Assembly (NCBI GenBank): GCA_019416935.1
Contig: DXWI01000001.1
Location: forward strand, 1 to 64,000
Source: Clostridiales bacterium
Lineage (GTDB): Bacteria; Bacillota; Clostridia; Christensenellales; CAG-138
Length of the DNA: 64,000 bases
Reading direction: 5' to 3'
A program made the position numbers and the translations under genes. Below the pieces are notes generated by a model. The model was not told the origin of the DNA, ran no database searches, and saw nothing but the letters and a program-made list of their open reading frames with translations. This document shows, one piece after another, positions 5,530 through 13,751 of the stretch; positions within the stretch are counted from its first letter, which is position 1; every line of letters begins with the position of its first letter.

Positions 5530-8019
5530 TTATTCGTTTACCCTCAATCGCTCAATGATACTGCGATTAGCCTCGGCTTTATAGACGAGAATGGGAACCA
5601 GATTACATATCATTATCACAATAGCCAGTGATATGACTATTTGAAAGAATGGATAAGTGAACACTGCATAAGATGCCTGCGCTTTTACAATTTGAAAAGC
5701 TCCGTACAATACTGCACTTCCCAATGTAAAAATCAATATTGCGGTAATGACGGCATAAGTGTTTCCCTCAATTTGCAGCATCTTACAGATCTGCTTTTTT
5801 GTCATTCCGACACTTTCAAGGACAGCCAGCTCTTTGCTCCTGCTATTGACGCTCACATACATCATATTGATAAAATTCATTAAGCCTATTCCCAACAAAA
5901 TAACACTGATTGCATTTCCTAAGAAAGTAATCCCGCTGAAACTGGCTTTAAGCTCATTGATTTTCTCAAACTTTGACGTAATCGTAACCCCACTGTAATT
6001 TTCAAATATAGCATTAACAGCATTAAGCGCCTGCTCTGAATTATCGGTTTGTAAAGTAATCCTGTTGATTTGTCCGGCAGCACCGATCCGTTCCAACCAT
6101 TCCTGACTAACATAAATGTTAGGCGCAATAAGTGTTTGACCGTCCTCTTTGAATGTGGCAGGTAAATAGTAGGGGGCAATATTCAGGGAATAATTTGCGC
6201 CATTTAACGGCAACTGGATTTTTCCACTAATTGCAGCCCCCTCATACGGTACAATAGTTGCCGATGCCAAAAAAGCGATTTCCCCATTACAAAAATCCTC
6301 ATATTCAATGGGACAATTTATCAATGAAGCTGCTTCGTTAAAATCCTGTTCCCCAATCCCAAATACATACGTCTGATACTTATTTCCGTCTGTATACTGT
6401 TCAATAGCTTCCTGTGGAACCGTACCAGTGGCGCAAAAATCGTTAATATACTTTTCAAGGATATTGTCAGCATCAACAAACCATTGTTCAGAAAGTTTAG
6501 TCGTATAGGATATTTCCTGCACATCAGGGGCGGCCTGTAATTCAGTCAGTATATCAGGGTCGAGATTCGTCTGCTGATTTACTTCAACCACAATATCATC
6601 GTTCATATATTCGTTTGCCAGATAGGAGGCGTCCAATCCGGCCAGTATTCCATTCACAATTACAAACAGGCTGATTCCCAAAAATAATGAGGCAAGTACC
6701 AGTATAGTTCCTTTTTTGTTCCGAAAGACATTGCTGATTGCCATTTTGAAAACTTTATTGCCATGAGATGTTTTGCTTCTATTTTTCTTTGAAGCATTTA
6801 CCCCGGAGAAACGTAACGCCTCAATAGGTGATACCCTGCTTGCAATTTTGGACGGCTTCATGCTGCTAATCAATGCCGTTATGAATGAAAACAATCCTGC
6901 GCCTATGAAGATCAAAGGGGAATACGATGGGGATATGGCACTGTCCATAATCGTGTCACCCGCTAAAGCCCGTATTCCAAAGGGAACAATTAAGAATACA
7001 GTTGCCGCACTTAATGTCAAGCCTGAAAGTATACCCCAAAAGCTCAATACCCGGACTTGGTGATAAACAACTTTCTTCATTTGCCGTTCGGTAGTCCCCA
7101 ATGTTTTAAGCTGACCATACATACGAATATCTTTTGTCACCGAAATATAAAGAACATTGTATATAAGCAAATAGCCGCACACCATAATTGTGAGGATTAA
7201 CCCAATAGCTGCTATAATTGGGCTAAAACTGTTTTTACCACTTCCTGCTTTTGATAGATCAGTAAATTCCTGAAGATCATTTAAGGGTTCAAGGTAGGAG
7301 TGAATTTTATTTCCAACATCACCTGAAACCGTCAGTGATAGTGCGCTTTTGGTATTTGTTTCGTTTGCAACAGAGTTTTTCCAAAAATCTGTCGCAATAT
7401 AGGCAATGGCATTATCATACATTTTGTTGCTGCTATAATCATCATACCAGCCGCACAATGTAAATGAGAAATCTTCTGGATTGGAAAGCGGTTGCCAATG
7501 AACATCCGTATAGCCATAGCGGAATGAAAATGTAATTGTCTGACCGAGGGCCGGATGATCTATACCCATTCTTTCCAAAACCCATGAGGGCAACATGATT
7601 TCATTCTTAGACGTAGGATAATGCCCGTTTACATTTCCAATCGTCGGAAAAATATGCTGTTCCCATTCAACTGTATCACACCAGCGGAGAAGAACACTAT
7701 TGATACGAGGATATGCGGCAGTATCAATAAAGCCGATCTGACGGCTAATACCCATATATGTGATACTCTTGTCCTGCTGTAATGACTGAATCTGTTGTTC
7801 TGTTGGATTTGTCAGGATAATATCTGCTGTTGTGCCGTTCAGCATTTCCCGTTGTTTATCTGAACTTTTCAAATATCCGCTGCCAATGCACAGGATTGTA
7901 GAAATAAGGAAAGTCGTCATTGCAATAGCAATGATAACAAAAACATTGCGGCGGCGGTTTCCCAACATAATTTTCCTTGCAAGCTCTTTAATCTGTTTTC
8001 GCGTGTCGTTATAGAACAT
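5530..8019 (-). CDS. FtsX-type ABC transporter permease
   Basis: An 829-aa membrane protein with the MacB/BceB-like FtsX arrangement: one membrane span near 27-49, a large extracellular domain (about 50-260), three spans (about 270-395), a cytoplasmic linker with SKIASRVSPIEALR, another span near 440, a second extracellular domain, and three C-terminal spans (about 700-815). It pairs with the ATPase at 8417-9082. Such exporters next to an OmpR/kinase pair usually detect or expel antimicrobial peptides or cell-envelope compounds; the substrate cannot be read from sequence. It is 12 bp downstream of the lipoprotein gene. Confidence 0.85.
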   Translation of the reverse strand: MFYNDTRKQIKELARKIMLGNRRRNVFVIIAIAMTTFLISTILCIGSGYLKSSDKQREMLNGTTADIILTNPTEQQIQSLQQDKSITYMGISRQIGFIDTAAYPRINSVLLRWCDTVEWEQHIFPTIGNVNGHYPTSKNEIMLPSWVLERMGIDHPALGQTITFSFRYGYTDVHWQPLSNPEDFSFTLCGWYDDYSSNKMYDNAIAYIATDFWKNSVANETNTKSALSLTVSGDVGNKIHSYLEPLNDLQEFTDLSKAGSGKNSFSPIIAAIGLILTIMVCGYLLIYNVLYISVTKDIRMYGQLKTLGTTERQMKKVVYHQVRVLSFWGILSGLTLSAATVFLIVPFGIRALAGDTIMDSAISPSYSPLIFIGAGLFSFITALISSMKPSKIASRVSPIEALRFSGVNASKKNRSKTSHGNKVFKMAISNVFRNKKGTILVLASLFLGISLFVIVNGILAGLDASYLANEYMNDDIVVEVNQQTNLDPDILTELQAAPDVQEISYTTKLSEQWFVDADNILEKYINDFCATGTVPQEAIEQYTDGNKYQTYVFGIGEQDFNEAASLINCPIEYEDFCNGEIAFLASATIVPYEGAAISGKIQLPLNGANYSLNIAPYYLPATFKEDGQTLIAPNIYVSQEWLERIGAAGQINRITLQTDNSEQALNAVNAIFENYSGVTITSKFEKINELKASFSGITFLGNAISVILLGIGLMNFINMMYVSVNSRSKELAVLESVGMTKKQICKMLQIEGNTYAVITAILIFTLGSAVLYGAFQIVKAQASYAVFTYPFFQIVISLAIVIMICNLVPILVYKAEANRSIIERLRVNE

Positions 8020-8031
8020 GAACCTGCCCCC

Positions 8032-8403
8032 TTACTTGTCGTAGTCAATCGTCCAAACACCGTCAGAATATTGGATTGCAATTAAGATTTGAGCATCCTC
8101 GGTAAAATTATCCGTAAATTCCTGCGAGTGTTCCTCACCATTGTTATCCACAAAAGAAACTGTATAAACATAATCATCGGCAGGATCAATCGTAAAGTAG
8201 CAAATCTGTGTATCTTTAATTGCTTTAGGGGAAACCGATATGGTTTTTCCTAAATGGGTGATTGTTGTGTCTGTAATTTCATAATCGGAATAATTTGTAA
8301 CGATCAGGTTTCCGTCCCGATGCACGACATTATCATTCGCAGCGCCGCAGCCGGTTAATGATAAAGCAACGATCAAAGTAAAAAGCAAAATGTATTTTTT
8401 CAT
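8032..8403 (-). CDS. Small exported lipoprotein
   Basis: A 123-aa protein with a type II signal peptide: MKKYILLFTLIVALS then the lipobox LTGC, so the mature protein is anchored by Cys19. The mature part is mostly beta-strand-like (ITDTTITHLGKTISVS) with no family I can name. It sits between the ATPase (13 bp upstream) and the permease (12 bp downstream), so it probably works outside the membrane with the exporter as a binding or sensing partner. Confidence 0.75.
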   Translation of the reverse strand: MKKYILLFTLIVALSLTGCGAANDNVVHRDGNLIVTNYSDYEITDTTITHLGKTISVSPKAIKDTQICYFTIDPADDYVYTVSFVDNNGEEHSQEFTDNFTEDAQILIAIQYSDGVWTIDYDK

Positions 8404-8416
8404 AGTTTCGATCTCC

Positions 8417-9082
8417 TTAATTTGTTATTTTCCCATCCTCTATACGGATAATACGGTCGGCAAGCTGGGCGATTGCGTCATTATGCGTAATCATTACCAC
8501 AGTCTGATGAAATTTCATGCTGGTAACTTTCAGCAGAGAAAGAACATCTTGACTTGTCTTGCTATCCAGATTTCCTGTCGGTTCGTCCGCAAGAATGATC
8601 TCCGGTTTGGTAAGCAGGGCGCGGGCAATAGAAACACGTTGCTGCTGGCCGCCGGAAAGGTTGTTAGGGAGATTTTCAAGTTTATCTTTCAGCCCCAGCA
8701 CTCCAATGATTTCTTCCAGCAGTTTTTCGTCTACCTTTTTTCCATCTAACTGAACCGGCAGTACAATATTTTCATAGACATTCAGAACAGGTACGAGATT
8801 ATAGTTTTGAAATACAAAACCGATATGACGGCGACGAAATACGGTAAGCTGTTCAGCACTCTTTTGAGAAATATCTTCTCCGTTAATAATGACCTTGCCG
8901 GATGAGGGACTGTCCAGCCCACCCATCATGTGAAGCAACGTCGATTTGCCAGAACCAGAAGTGCCGACAACTGAAACAAACTCTCCAGCATTGATTTCAA
9001 GGCTCACACCGTCCAGCGCCTTTGTCACAGTTTCGCCCTGCTGATAATATTTTTTCAAATCAACCGTTTGTAATACTGGCAT
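8417..9082 (-). CDS. ABC transporter ATP-binding protein (MacB/LolD type)
   Basis: A 221-aa ABC ATPase with Walker [11 protein letters not shown]-loop [10 protein letters not shown], signature LSGGQQQR, Walker [14 protein letters not shown] and the His of VMITHND. The DEPTGNLD form is typical of partners of FtsX-type permeases. The start at 9082 follows AAAGGTGG; the frame runs 16 codons further upstream across the -10 region, so the longer start is wrong. It is the first gene of the operon ATPase-lipoprotein-permease-small membrane protein. Confidence 0.93.
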   Translation of the reverse strand: MPVLQTVDLKKYYQQGETVTKALDGVSLEINAGEFVSVVGTSGSGKSTLLHMMGGLDSPSSGKVIINGEDISQKSAEQLTVFRRRHIGFVFQNYNLVPVLNVYENIVLPVQLDGKKVDEKLLEEIIGVLGLKDKLENLPNNLSGGQQQRVSIARALLTKPEIILADEPTGNLDSKTSQDVLSLLKVTSMKFHQTVVMITHNDAIAQLADRIIRIEDGKITN

Positions 9083-9116
9083 AGTGAATACCACCTTTCT
9101 TTGTTTTTGTACCCCA

Positions 9117-9148
9117 ATGATAAAATACAAAAGTCACGAGAATGTCGC
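9117..9148 (-). promoter_or_regulatory. Regulated promoter of the ABC operon (operator site 2)
   Basis: On the minus strand GCGACATTCTC (9138-9148) and GTGACTTTTGT (9127-9137) form an 11-bp direct repeat, followed after four bases by TATCAT (9117-9122). Spacing is identical to sites 1 and 3. Confidence 0.7.
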
Positions 9149-9184
9149 CATTTCCAAAATAATTTCCAAAGAGAAACGGAAGAA

Positions 9185-9211
9185 CAGAAAAAGGCGGCTG
9201 CCTGCCGCCTT
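9185..9211 (-). terminator. Terminator of the kinase/regulator operon
   Basis: AAGGCGGC (9191-9198) pairs with GCCGCCTT (9204-9211), followed on the minus strand by TTTTTCTG. It overlaps the stop codon of the kinase gene. Confidence 0.75.
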
Positions 9212-10241
9212 AATCATTTGGCAGGAAGATGGTAAAAGTTGTGCCAGTCCCTACCGCAGAGGTTACTTTGATCCGCCCATTCTGCTTTGAAATGATTTCC
9301 CTTGTAAGATACAGACCAATACCTATTCCCTCTATATTGTGTACTTCCGGCTCACGGTAAAATCGCTTAAAAATTGCAGCCTGATGGCTTTCCGGGATGC
9401 CACGCCCCGTATCAGTTATATCAATTTTCGTGTAGGCTTCCCAACGAACTACGGTCACTTGAATTGCTCCCCCTGCCGGGGTGTATTTTACGGCGTTCTC
9501 TAAAATATTGAATAGGGCTTCTGCCGTCCATTTCGGGTCATGGGGGACGATCAGATTGTCCGGGCAGTCTACTGTAACTTGCAAATGTTTTTCCTCTGCT
9601 TTCAAAAAAATGCTGCCCAAAGCGGTTGCAAGCGTTTCATAAATCGGAACCTGCTGTTTATCTAATAAAATAACACCTGTTTCCAATCGGGAGGATTTTA
9701 TCATTGCACCCATAAGAAAATCCAGCTTATCAAGCTGCATATTCATGGATTGCAGATATTCCACCTGTTGTTCACGGGAAAGCTCCTGCTCCAAAAGGGT
9801 AGCAGCGGCCATCTTCAAATTTGTGGTAGGTGTTTTTACCTGATGGGATATGTCAGAGATCATCCCCTGTAAGTCGGCACGCTGTTCCTCAATGATTTTT
9901 TTGTTGGCCTGCAACATCTGGTACAGCCGGTTTAGTTGGTGGTTAATACGATCTAACATGGTATCATCATCAAAAATCATTCTTGGGGACGTTTCACCCT
10001 GCATCATATCGTCAATCGTCTGGCACACATCATCCGTAAAATGAGCCAGCCGGTTTTGTAAAACTCTGACTAAGATAAATGCCCATATAGATAATGCCAC
10101 AGCAGTAATCAGGCAGACAATAACCGTTGTCCCGTTTTGCGTAATGAGAAACACACCGATACACAGAACAAGGGTTGTTAAAATAACGCCTGCTCCGATT
10201 AGCTGGAAAATACCTGAAAGGGATAGCCGCACTTTTTTCAT
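9210..10241 (-). CDS. Sensor histidine kinase
   Basis: A 343-aa membrane kinase: two N-terminal membrane spans (about 11-33 and 38-58) with almost no external loop, a linker, HisKA with the phospho-accepting His in ISDISHQVKTP, and a HATPase domain with N-box ILENAVKYTP, G1 DTGRGIP and G2 GIGIGLYLTREI. A short external loop is typical of intramembrane-sensing kinases that read their stimulus through an ABC permease, which fits the exporter next door. The ATG overlaps the regulator stop codon (ATGA), so the two are translationally coupled. Confidence 0.92.
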   Translation of the reverse strand: MKKVRLSLSGIFQLIGAGVILTTLVLCIGVFLITQNGTTVIVCLITAVALSIWAFILVRVLQNRLAHFTDDVCQTIDDMMQGETSPRMIFDDDTMLDRINHQLNRLYQMLQANKKIIEEQRADLQGMISDISHQVKTPTTNLKMAAATLLEQELSREQQVEYLQSMNMQLDKLDFLMGAMIKSSRLETGVILLDKQQVPIYETLATALGSIFLKAEEKHLQVTVDCPDNLIVPHDPKWTAEALFNILENAVKYTPAGGAIQVTVVRWEAYTKIDITDTGRGIPESHQAAIFKRFYREPEVHNIEGIGIGLYLTREIISKQNGRIKVTSAVGTGTTFTIFLPND

Positions 10242-10930
10242 TTTGTACCTCCGCCTGTAAACATATAGCCCATACCGTAAACGGTTTGAATATACTTCTT
10301 TCCACCTTTTTCGATTTTTCCCCGGATGCGGCTAATCGCTGCGGTCAATGTATGTTCATCTACATAGTTTTCCTGACTATCCCACAAATTTTCTAACAGT
10401 TTTTGACGGGTTAGCAAAATTCCTTTGTTCCTCGTAAAGACTTCCAACATCCGATATTCCAGTGGCGCAAAGATAACTTCGTTCCCATTCAAAGTGGCCC
10501 GCATGGAAGAAAAGTCTATCATAAGCTGTCCATCGTCATATATTTTGTGGGGAGGTTCTTTTTCTGCATTTTCCAACATGAAAAAAATCGCTTTGACCTT
10601 ATGGCGCAACACGCTATTAGGAAACGGTTTTGTAATATAGTCGGTAGCCCCCAGCTCATAGCCTTTTATCATATCCTGCTCTAAATCGTTAGCTGTCAGG
10701 AAGATTACAGCCGTATGCACATTTTTCTTGATTGCTTTGCAGACCTCATAACCAGAACCGTCCGGCAAATTGATGTCCAGAATTGCCAGATCGTAAGTAG
10801 TAGACTGAAAACAATGTTTCGCTTCTGCTATGGTATAAGCCGAAGTAACTTTGTAGCCCTCGGCCAGCAATATATTTGAAAGCATCCTATTCATAGTGAT
10901 GTCGTCCTCGACAATTAGAATCTGTTTCAT
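10238..10930 (-). CDS. OmpR-family response regulator
   Basis: A 230-aa regulator. Residues 1-120 are a receiver with LIVEDD, phospho-acceptor Asp in LAILDINLPDG, Thr in VIFLTAND and Lys in DYITKPF. Residues 130-228 are a winged helix of the OmpR type (LEYRMLEVFTRNKG, then HTLTAAISRIRGKIE and YGMGYMF). The start at 10930 follows GGAAGTG. It is upstream of and coupled to the kinase. The three matched double operators at 5230, 9127 and 10970 are its likely binding sites, giving autoregulation and control of the exporter and receiver genes. Confidence 0.92.
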   Translation of the reverse strand: MKQILIVEDDITMNRMLSNILLAEGYKVTSAYTIAEAKHCFQSTTYDLAILDINLPDGSGYEVCKAIKKNVHTAVIFLTANDLEQDMIKGYELGATDYITKPFPNSVLRHKVKAIFFMLENAEKEPPHKIYDDGQLMIDFSSMRATLNGNEVIFAPLEYRMLEVFTRNKGILLTRQKLLENLWDSQENYVDEHTLTAAISRIRGKIEKGGKKYIQTVYGMGYMFTGGGTK

Positions 10931-10959
10931 GCACTCACTTCCTTTCGACATTCTTTTTT

Positions 10960-10991
10960 AGTATACCAGTAAAATGTTGCGAAAATGTCGC
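10960..10991 (-). promoter_or_regulatory. Regulated promoter of the kinase/regulator operon (operator site 3)
   Basis: On the minus strand GCGACATTTTC (10981-10991) and GCAACATTTTA (10970-10980) form the same 11-bp direct repeat as sites 1 and 2, followed after four bases by TATACT (10960-10965). This points to autoregulation. Confidence 0.68.
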
Positions 10992-11183
10992 TATTCACAG
11001 AATTATTTTACTGCTCCCAACATACTAATGCAATTCTACAAATTCGTATATCTTTTCACACTTGTTAAACAATATTTTCGACTATGAGCTTTCCGATATA
11101 GTATTCATAAGAACAAAAGTGACAGCGTTACTTATCAGAATATCTATCGTATCTTGAGCAAGACGGCGTGACAAGGACATAGG
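10992..11183. other. AT-rich gap, nothing further seen
   Basis: Between the regulator promoter and the relaxase terminator there is AT-rich DNA with no open frame that I can support and no clear repeat. Confidence 0.4.
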
Positions 11184-11226
11184 TAAAAAAATAATGGGGC
11201 AGCTACCGGATGTGAGGTAGCTGCCC
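11184..11226 (-). terminator. Terminator of the relaxase gene
   Basis: A perfect 11-bp stem GGGCAGCTACC (11197-11207) / GGTAGCTGCCC (11216-11226) is followed on the minus strand by ATTATTTTTTT. It lies about 25 bp past the relaxase stop codon. Confidence 0.85.
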
Positions 11227-11249
11227 TTATTACGAATATAACAGGCTGG

Positions 11250-12677
11250 TCATCGTTCCGTTTTACGCTCGGACTCTTTTTTCTGTTCTTCTTTCTGTTC
11301 CTGCTCTTTTTCATCGTACCCCATCAACCGGGCAACATTGGCCCTGGCCATCTGAAGATCCCGCATCTCCTGCCGGGTGCTAGAGTATTCAGGATAGAGC
11401 TTTTTCTTTTCTGCCAGCAGCTTGGCATATTCAGCCTGGAGGCTCTTGACTGTGGGCAGCTTCTTGATACCCATTTCGTCAAAAGCCTTTTTCGCTGCCT
11501 TATGCAGCAGAATGTCTGCTTCATGCTCCGCCAGAAACTTCTTGGAATAACCGGCTTTCCGGTAGGTCACATAAACCTCACGGGTCTTGGAGTAGTTGAT
11601 GATATGTTGACGCATGACCGCGATCTCGGCCATACGCGCCTCCGCTGCTTTAATCTGATCGGACAGCTCATGGAACCGCGCTGTCACTTCATCGGTTCTC
11701 TTGCAGAGCGTCCCATAGTCCAGTAGTTTTCGCTCCGTCAAAAAATTCAGAGTGGAAGCCATTTGTTTCAAATTGAAGCTCTGCGCCCACCGCGCATATC
11801 CGGCTCCTTTACCTTCAGCAAGTTTCGCCTGAATATCCACCAGCAGATTGACACGCTGGGTTTGGATTTTCTTTGCGTTTTTCCGGGCCGGGGAAAGCTC
11901 CTTTTTCCCGATGATGATAGAAAGAATGTCCTCTTGTAGATAACCGGCCTTCAATGAGCGCAGGCGGGTAAACTTTTTCTGTCCCGGCCCCCGAAAACCA
12001 GGCTGCTTCCCGCCCTTATACTCATAACCGGCCTCCTGCATCAGCTTCAGAAAAGCATCGTAGTCTTTGGGCTTTTCAGATAAGGCCGCATCAATCGCCA
12101 GACGGAGCTTATCCTGAAAGGACGGTTTCTTTTTATCGCCCAGCCACTTGCCGTAGTGGGTCTTACTTGGCTTGGGCTTCTCAACAATGGAAAGACCATT
12201 TTCCAGACAAAGCCGGTCACTGGCCCGGCGCAGCGCAAAGCTGGAACCGAGGAAATTCCGGTACTTGTGCTTTGCGTCTATTCGGGTGGAATTGTAAATG
12301 ATGTGCGTATGGATATGGGCATGGTCGATGTGTGTGGCAACGATAAACTGATGCTTGCCCTTTGTCCAGCTCATTGCCAGCTCGTATCCGATCTGCTGGG
12401 CCTGCTCCGGTGTAATCTCTCCGGGCTTAAAGGATTGACGAATCTGATAAAGCAGCACATCCTTCTGCGGAATCTCTTTGCCGGTAAAATCAGTATAGGC
12501 CCGTTTCGTCAACAGCATTTCATTGGCAGCGGTGGCCGGATCGCAGCCATAGGCCATCACCAGCTCACCGCTCAGGGTCTTTGCCGGATTGATCGCGTAG
12601 TCTATCCGTTCATGGACGGTATAGGCCACGGACTGATTTTTTATCTTGTGCATGGGAATCAGGCGAGTGGTTGCCAT
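11250..12677 (-). CDS. MOBP-type relaxase
   Basis: A 475-aa conjugative relaxase that nicks oriT and stays bound to the 5' end of the transferred strand. The N-terminal 200 residues hold the catalytic domain: a candidate nucleophilic Tyr in TVHERIDYAINP and the metal-binding triad in THIDHAHIHTHIIYN. The rest is a helical, basic region (KNAKKIQTQR) and a Lys/Glu-rich tail. The start at 12677 follows AAAGGAGG. In relatives it directly follows mobC; here mobC is 4.2 kb away and the relaxase lies inside the segment bounded by the 625-bp repeats, so the module was rearranged. Confidence 0.9.
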   Translation of the reverse strand: MATTRLIPMHKIKNQSVAYTVHERIDYAINPAKTLSGELVMAYGCDPATAANEMLLTKRAYTDFTGKEIPQKDVLLYQIRQSFKPGEITPEQAQQIGYELAMSWTKGKHQFIVATHIDHAHIHTHIIYNSTRIDAKHKYRNFLGSSFALRRASDRLCLENGLSIVEKPKPSKTHYGKWLGDKKKPSFQDKLRLAIDAALSEKPKDYDAFLKLMQEAGYEYKGGKQPGFRGPGQKKFTRLRSLKAGYLQEDILSIIIGKKELSPARKNAKKIQTQRVNLLVDIQAKLAEGKGAGYARWAQSFNLKQMASTLNFLTERKLLDYGTLCKRTDEVTARFHELSDQIKAAEARMAEIAVMRQHIINYSKTREVYVTYRKAGYSKKFLAEHEADILLHKAAKKAFDEMGIKKLPTVKSLQAEYAKLLAEKKKLYPEYSSTRQEMRDLQMARANVARLMGYDEKEQEQKEEQKKESERKTER

Positions 12678-12702
12678 ACTTGAACCTCCTTTCGCTTTTG
12701 GG

Positions 12703-12752
12703 GAAAAAATAAGCCGCTGATGAATGGGGATCATACCCCAGACACCAGCGGC
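12703..12752 (-). terminator. Terminator between sigma-like copy 2 and the relaxase
   Basis: GCCGCTG (12713-12719) pairs with CAGCGGC (12746-12752) with an inner GGGG/CCCC stem, followed on the minus strand by TTATTTTTTCC. It separates the sigma-like gene from the relaxase transcript. Confidence 0.75.
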
Positions 12753-12858
12753 CTATTGATTATGCTATACTGCTATGGTTCAGCCGATTTTTCTGATGGT
12801 TAGAATGGAGCATAGTCCCCTTAAATACCATGAGAAAATGGGCTTCTTTTACAAGGCT

Positions 12859-13284
12859 TTACAAACGATTTTTCAAAAAAGTCTCCATGTTCCGAAGTCC
12901 CCGCTGGATGGACTCGCTGACCGATGCAGCACTCACACCCTCGCTCTTGGCAATCGCTGTTACAGTCAGTCCCAGGAAGTAATGAGCATAGACGCGCTTG
13001 GCCTGCTTGTCCGGCAGAGAGGCCATAGCAGCATGAAGCTGTTCCATCGTCACTTTGCGCTCGTAAATCTCACAAGGGGTCATAGATACGAACAGAGCTT
13101 CATACTCAATCCCATCCCCGCGATCCAGGGAATAATGGGCCTTGTGGTAATATGTACGGCGGCGGTATGCAGCGTCCAGCCGGTCATACTCCAGCATGAT
13201 GGCAGCTACTTCATCAGGAACCTCGATAATATAATCGGTATTATAATAATTGGGATAATGCTCCCGCAGATTGATTTTTGTCAT
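12859..13284 (-). CDS. Sigma-70 region 4-like regulator, copy 2
   Basis: This 141-aa protein is identical to that of 3261-3686, with the same region-4 helix-turn-helix at its C terminus and the same CGGAGGAAAG ribosome site. The DNA of the two copies differs at only a few bases, so the duplication is recent or is kept uniform by gene conversion. This copy lies upstream of the relaxase and would be the one next to the mobilisation genes. Two copies could raise dosage, or one may be a by-product of how the cargo was acquired. Confidence 0.8.
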   Translation of the reverse strand: MTKINLREHYPNYYNTDYIIEVPDEVAAIMLEYDRLDAAYRRRTYYHKAHYSLDRGDGIEYEALFVSMTPCEIYERKVTMEQLHAAMASLPDKQAKRVYAHYFLGLTVTAIAKSEGVSAASVSESIQRGLRNMETFLKNRL

Positions 13285-13489
13285 TGTCTTTCCTCCGTTT
13301 CAGATTAAAAGGGTCAAAAGTGAATCGGAGAAAACCGGCGGGGAGCGGCACCCGCAGGAGCCGACGAAAAGCCCCCGTTTTCGACAATGAAAAGCGCCGG
13401 ACACTCGTATAGAGCATCCGGCGCGAAAACACCTGTTAGACGGATTATTCTGTTTTACATACGCTAATTGTTCGGGTTCATAGGCATAA
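12865..13489 (-). repeat. 625-bp direct repeat, copy 2 (with 3267-3891)
   Basis: This is the second copy of the repeat, in the same orientation. Recombination between the copies would delete or circularise about 9.6 kb that holds the Xre gene, the candidate oriT, the ABC exporter, the two-component system and the relaxase. Confidence 0.9.
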
Positions 13490-13681
13490 ACTTCTGAAGA
13501 TAGGTCAAGACTTTTTTTAAGTGGTAAGAGCGGGTTAGATCATGGCGATAACGAAACAGCATAGCGGCGTCCTCCTGTGGGCCGCCACGTCTTTAGTTGC
13601 TGTGCGCTGCCAGAAAAGAACGACGGCCTTGATTTCTCAAAACCGCCGTCAGAGATATGGAAAATGAGCGTAGAAAATGGC
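13490..13681. other. Intergenic region with a possible 41-codon frame
   Basis: Downstream of the second repeat a + strand frame at 13542-13667 could encode a 41-aa peptide (MAITKQHSGVLLWAATSLVA at its start) with one hydrophobic stretch. It lacks a clear ribosome site. Part of it (QKRTTALISQNRR) resembles a start-less frame near 15962-16060 (QKTAALIYQNR), on the far side of the MATE-PadR cassette. I do not call it a gene. Confidence 0.3.
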
Positions 13682-13721
13682 CTGCCCAGCAGCGGTTTTT
13701 TTCTTTTCTGCCGCTGGGCAG
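13682..13721 (-). terminator. Hairpin downstream of the MATE gene
   Basis: CTGCCCAG...CGG pairs with CCGCTGGGCAG, with a three-base bulge. It lies just past the MATE stop codon; the T-run on the minus strand is poor, so termination is likely but not certain. Confidence 0.4.
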
Positions 13722-13751
13722 ATCAATGACTGTATTGTTCCTTTGTTATTA

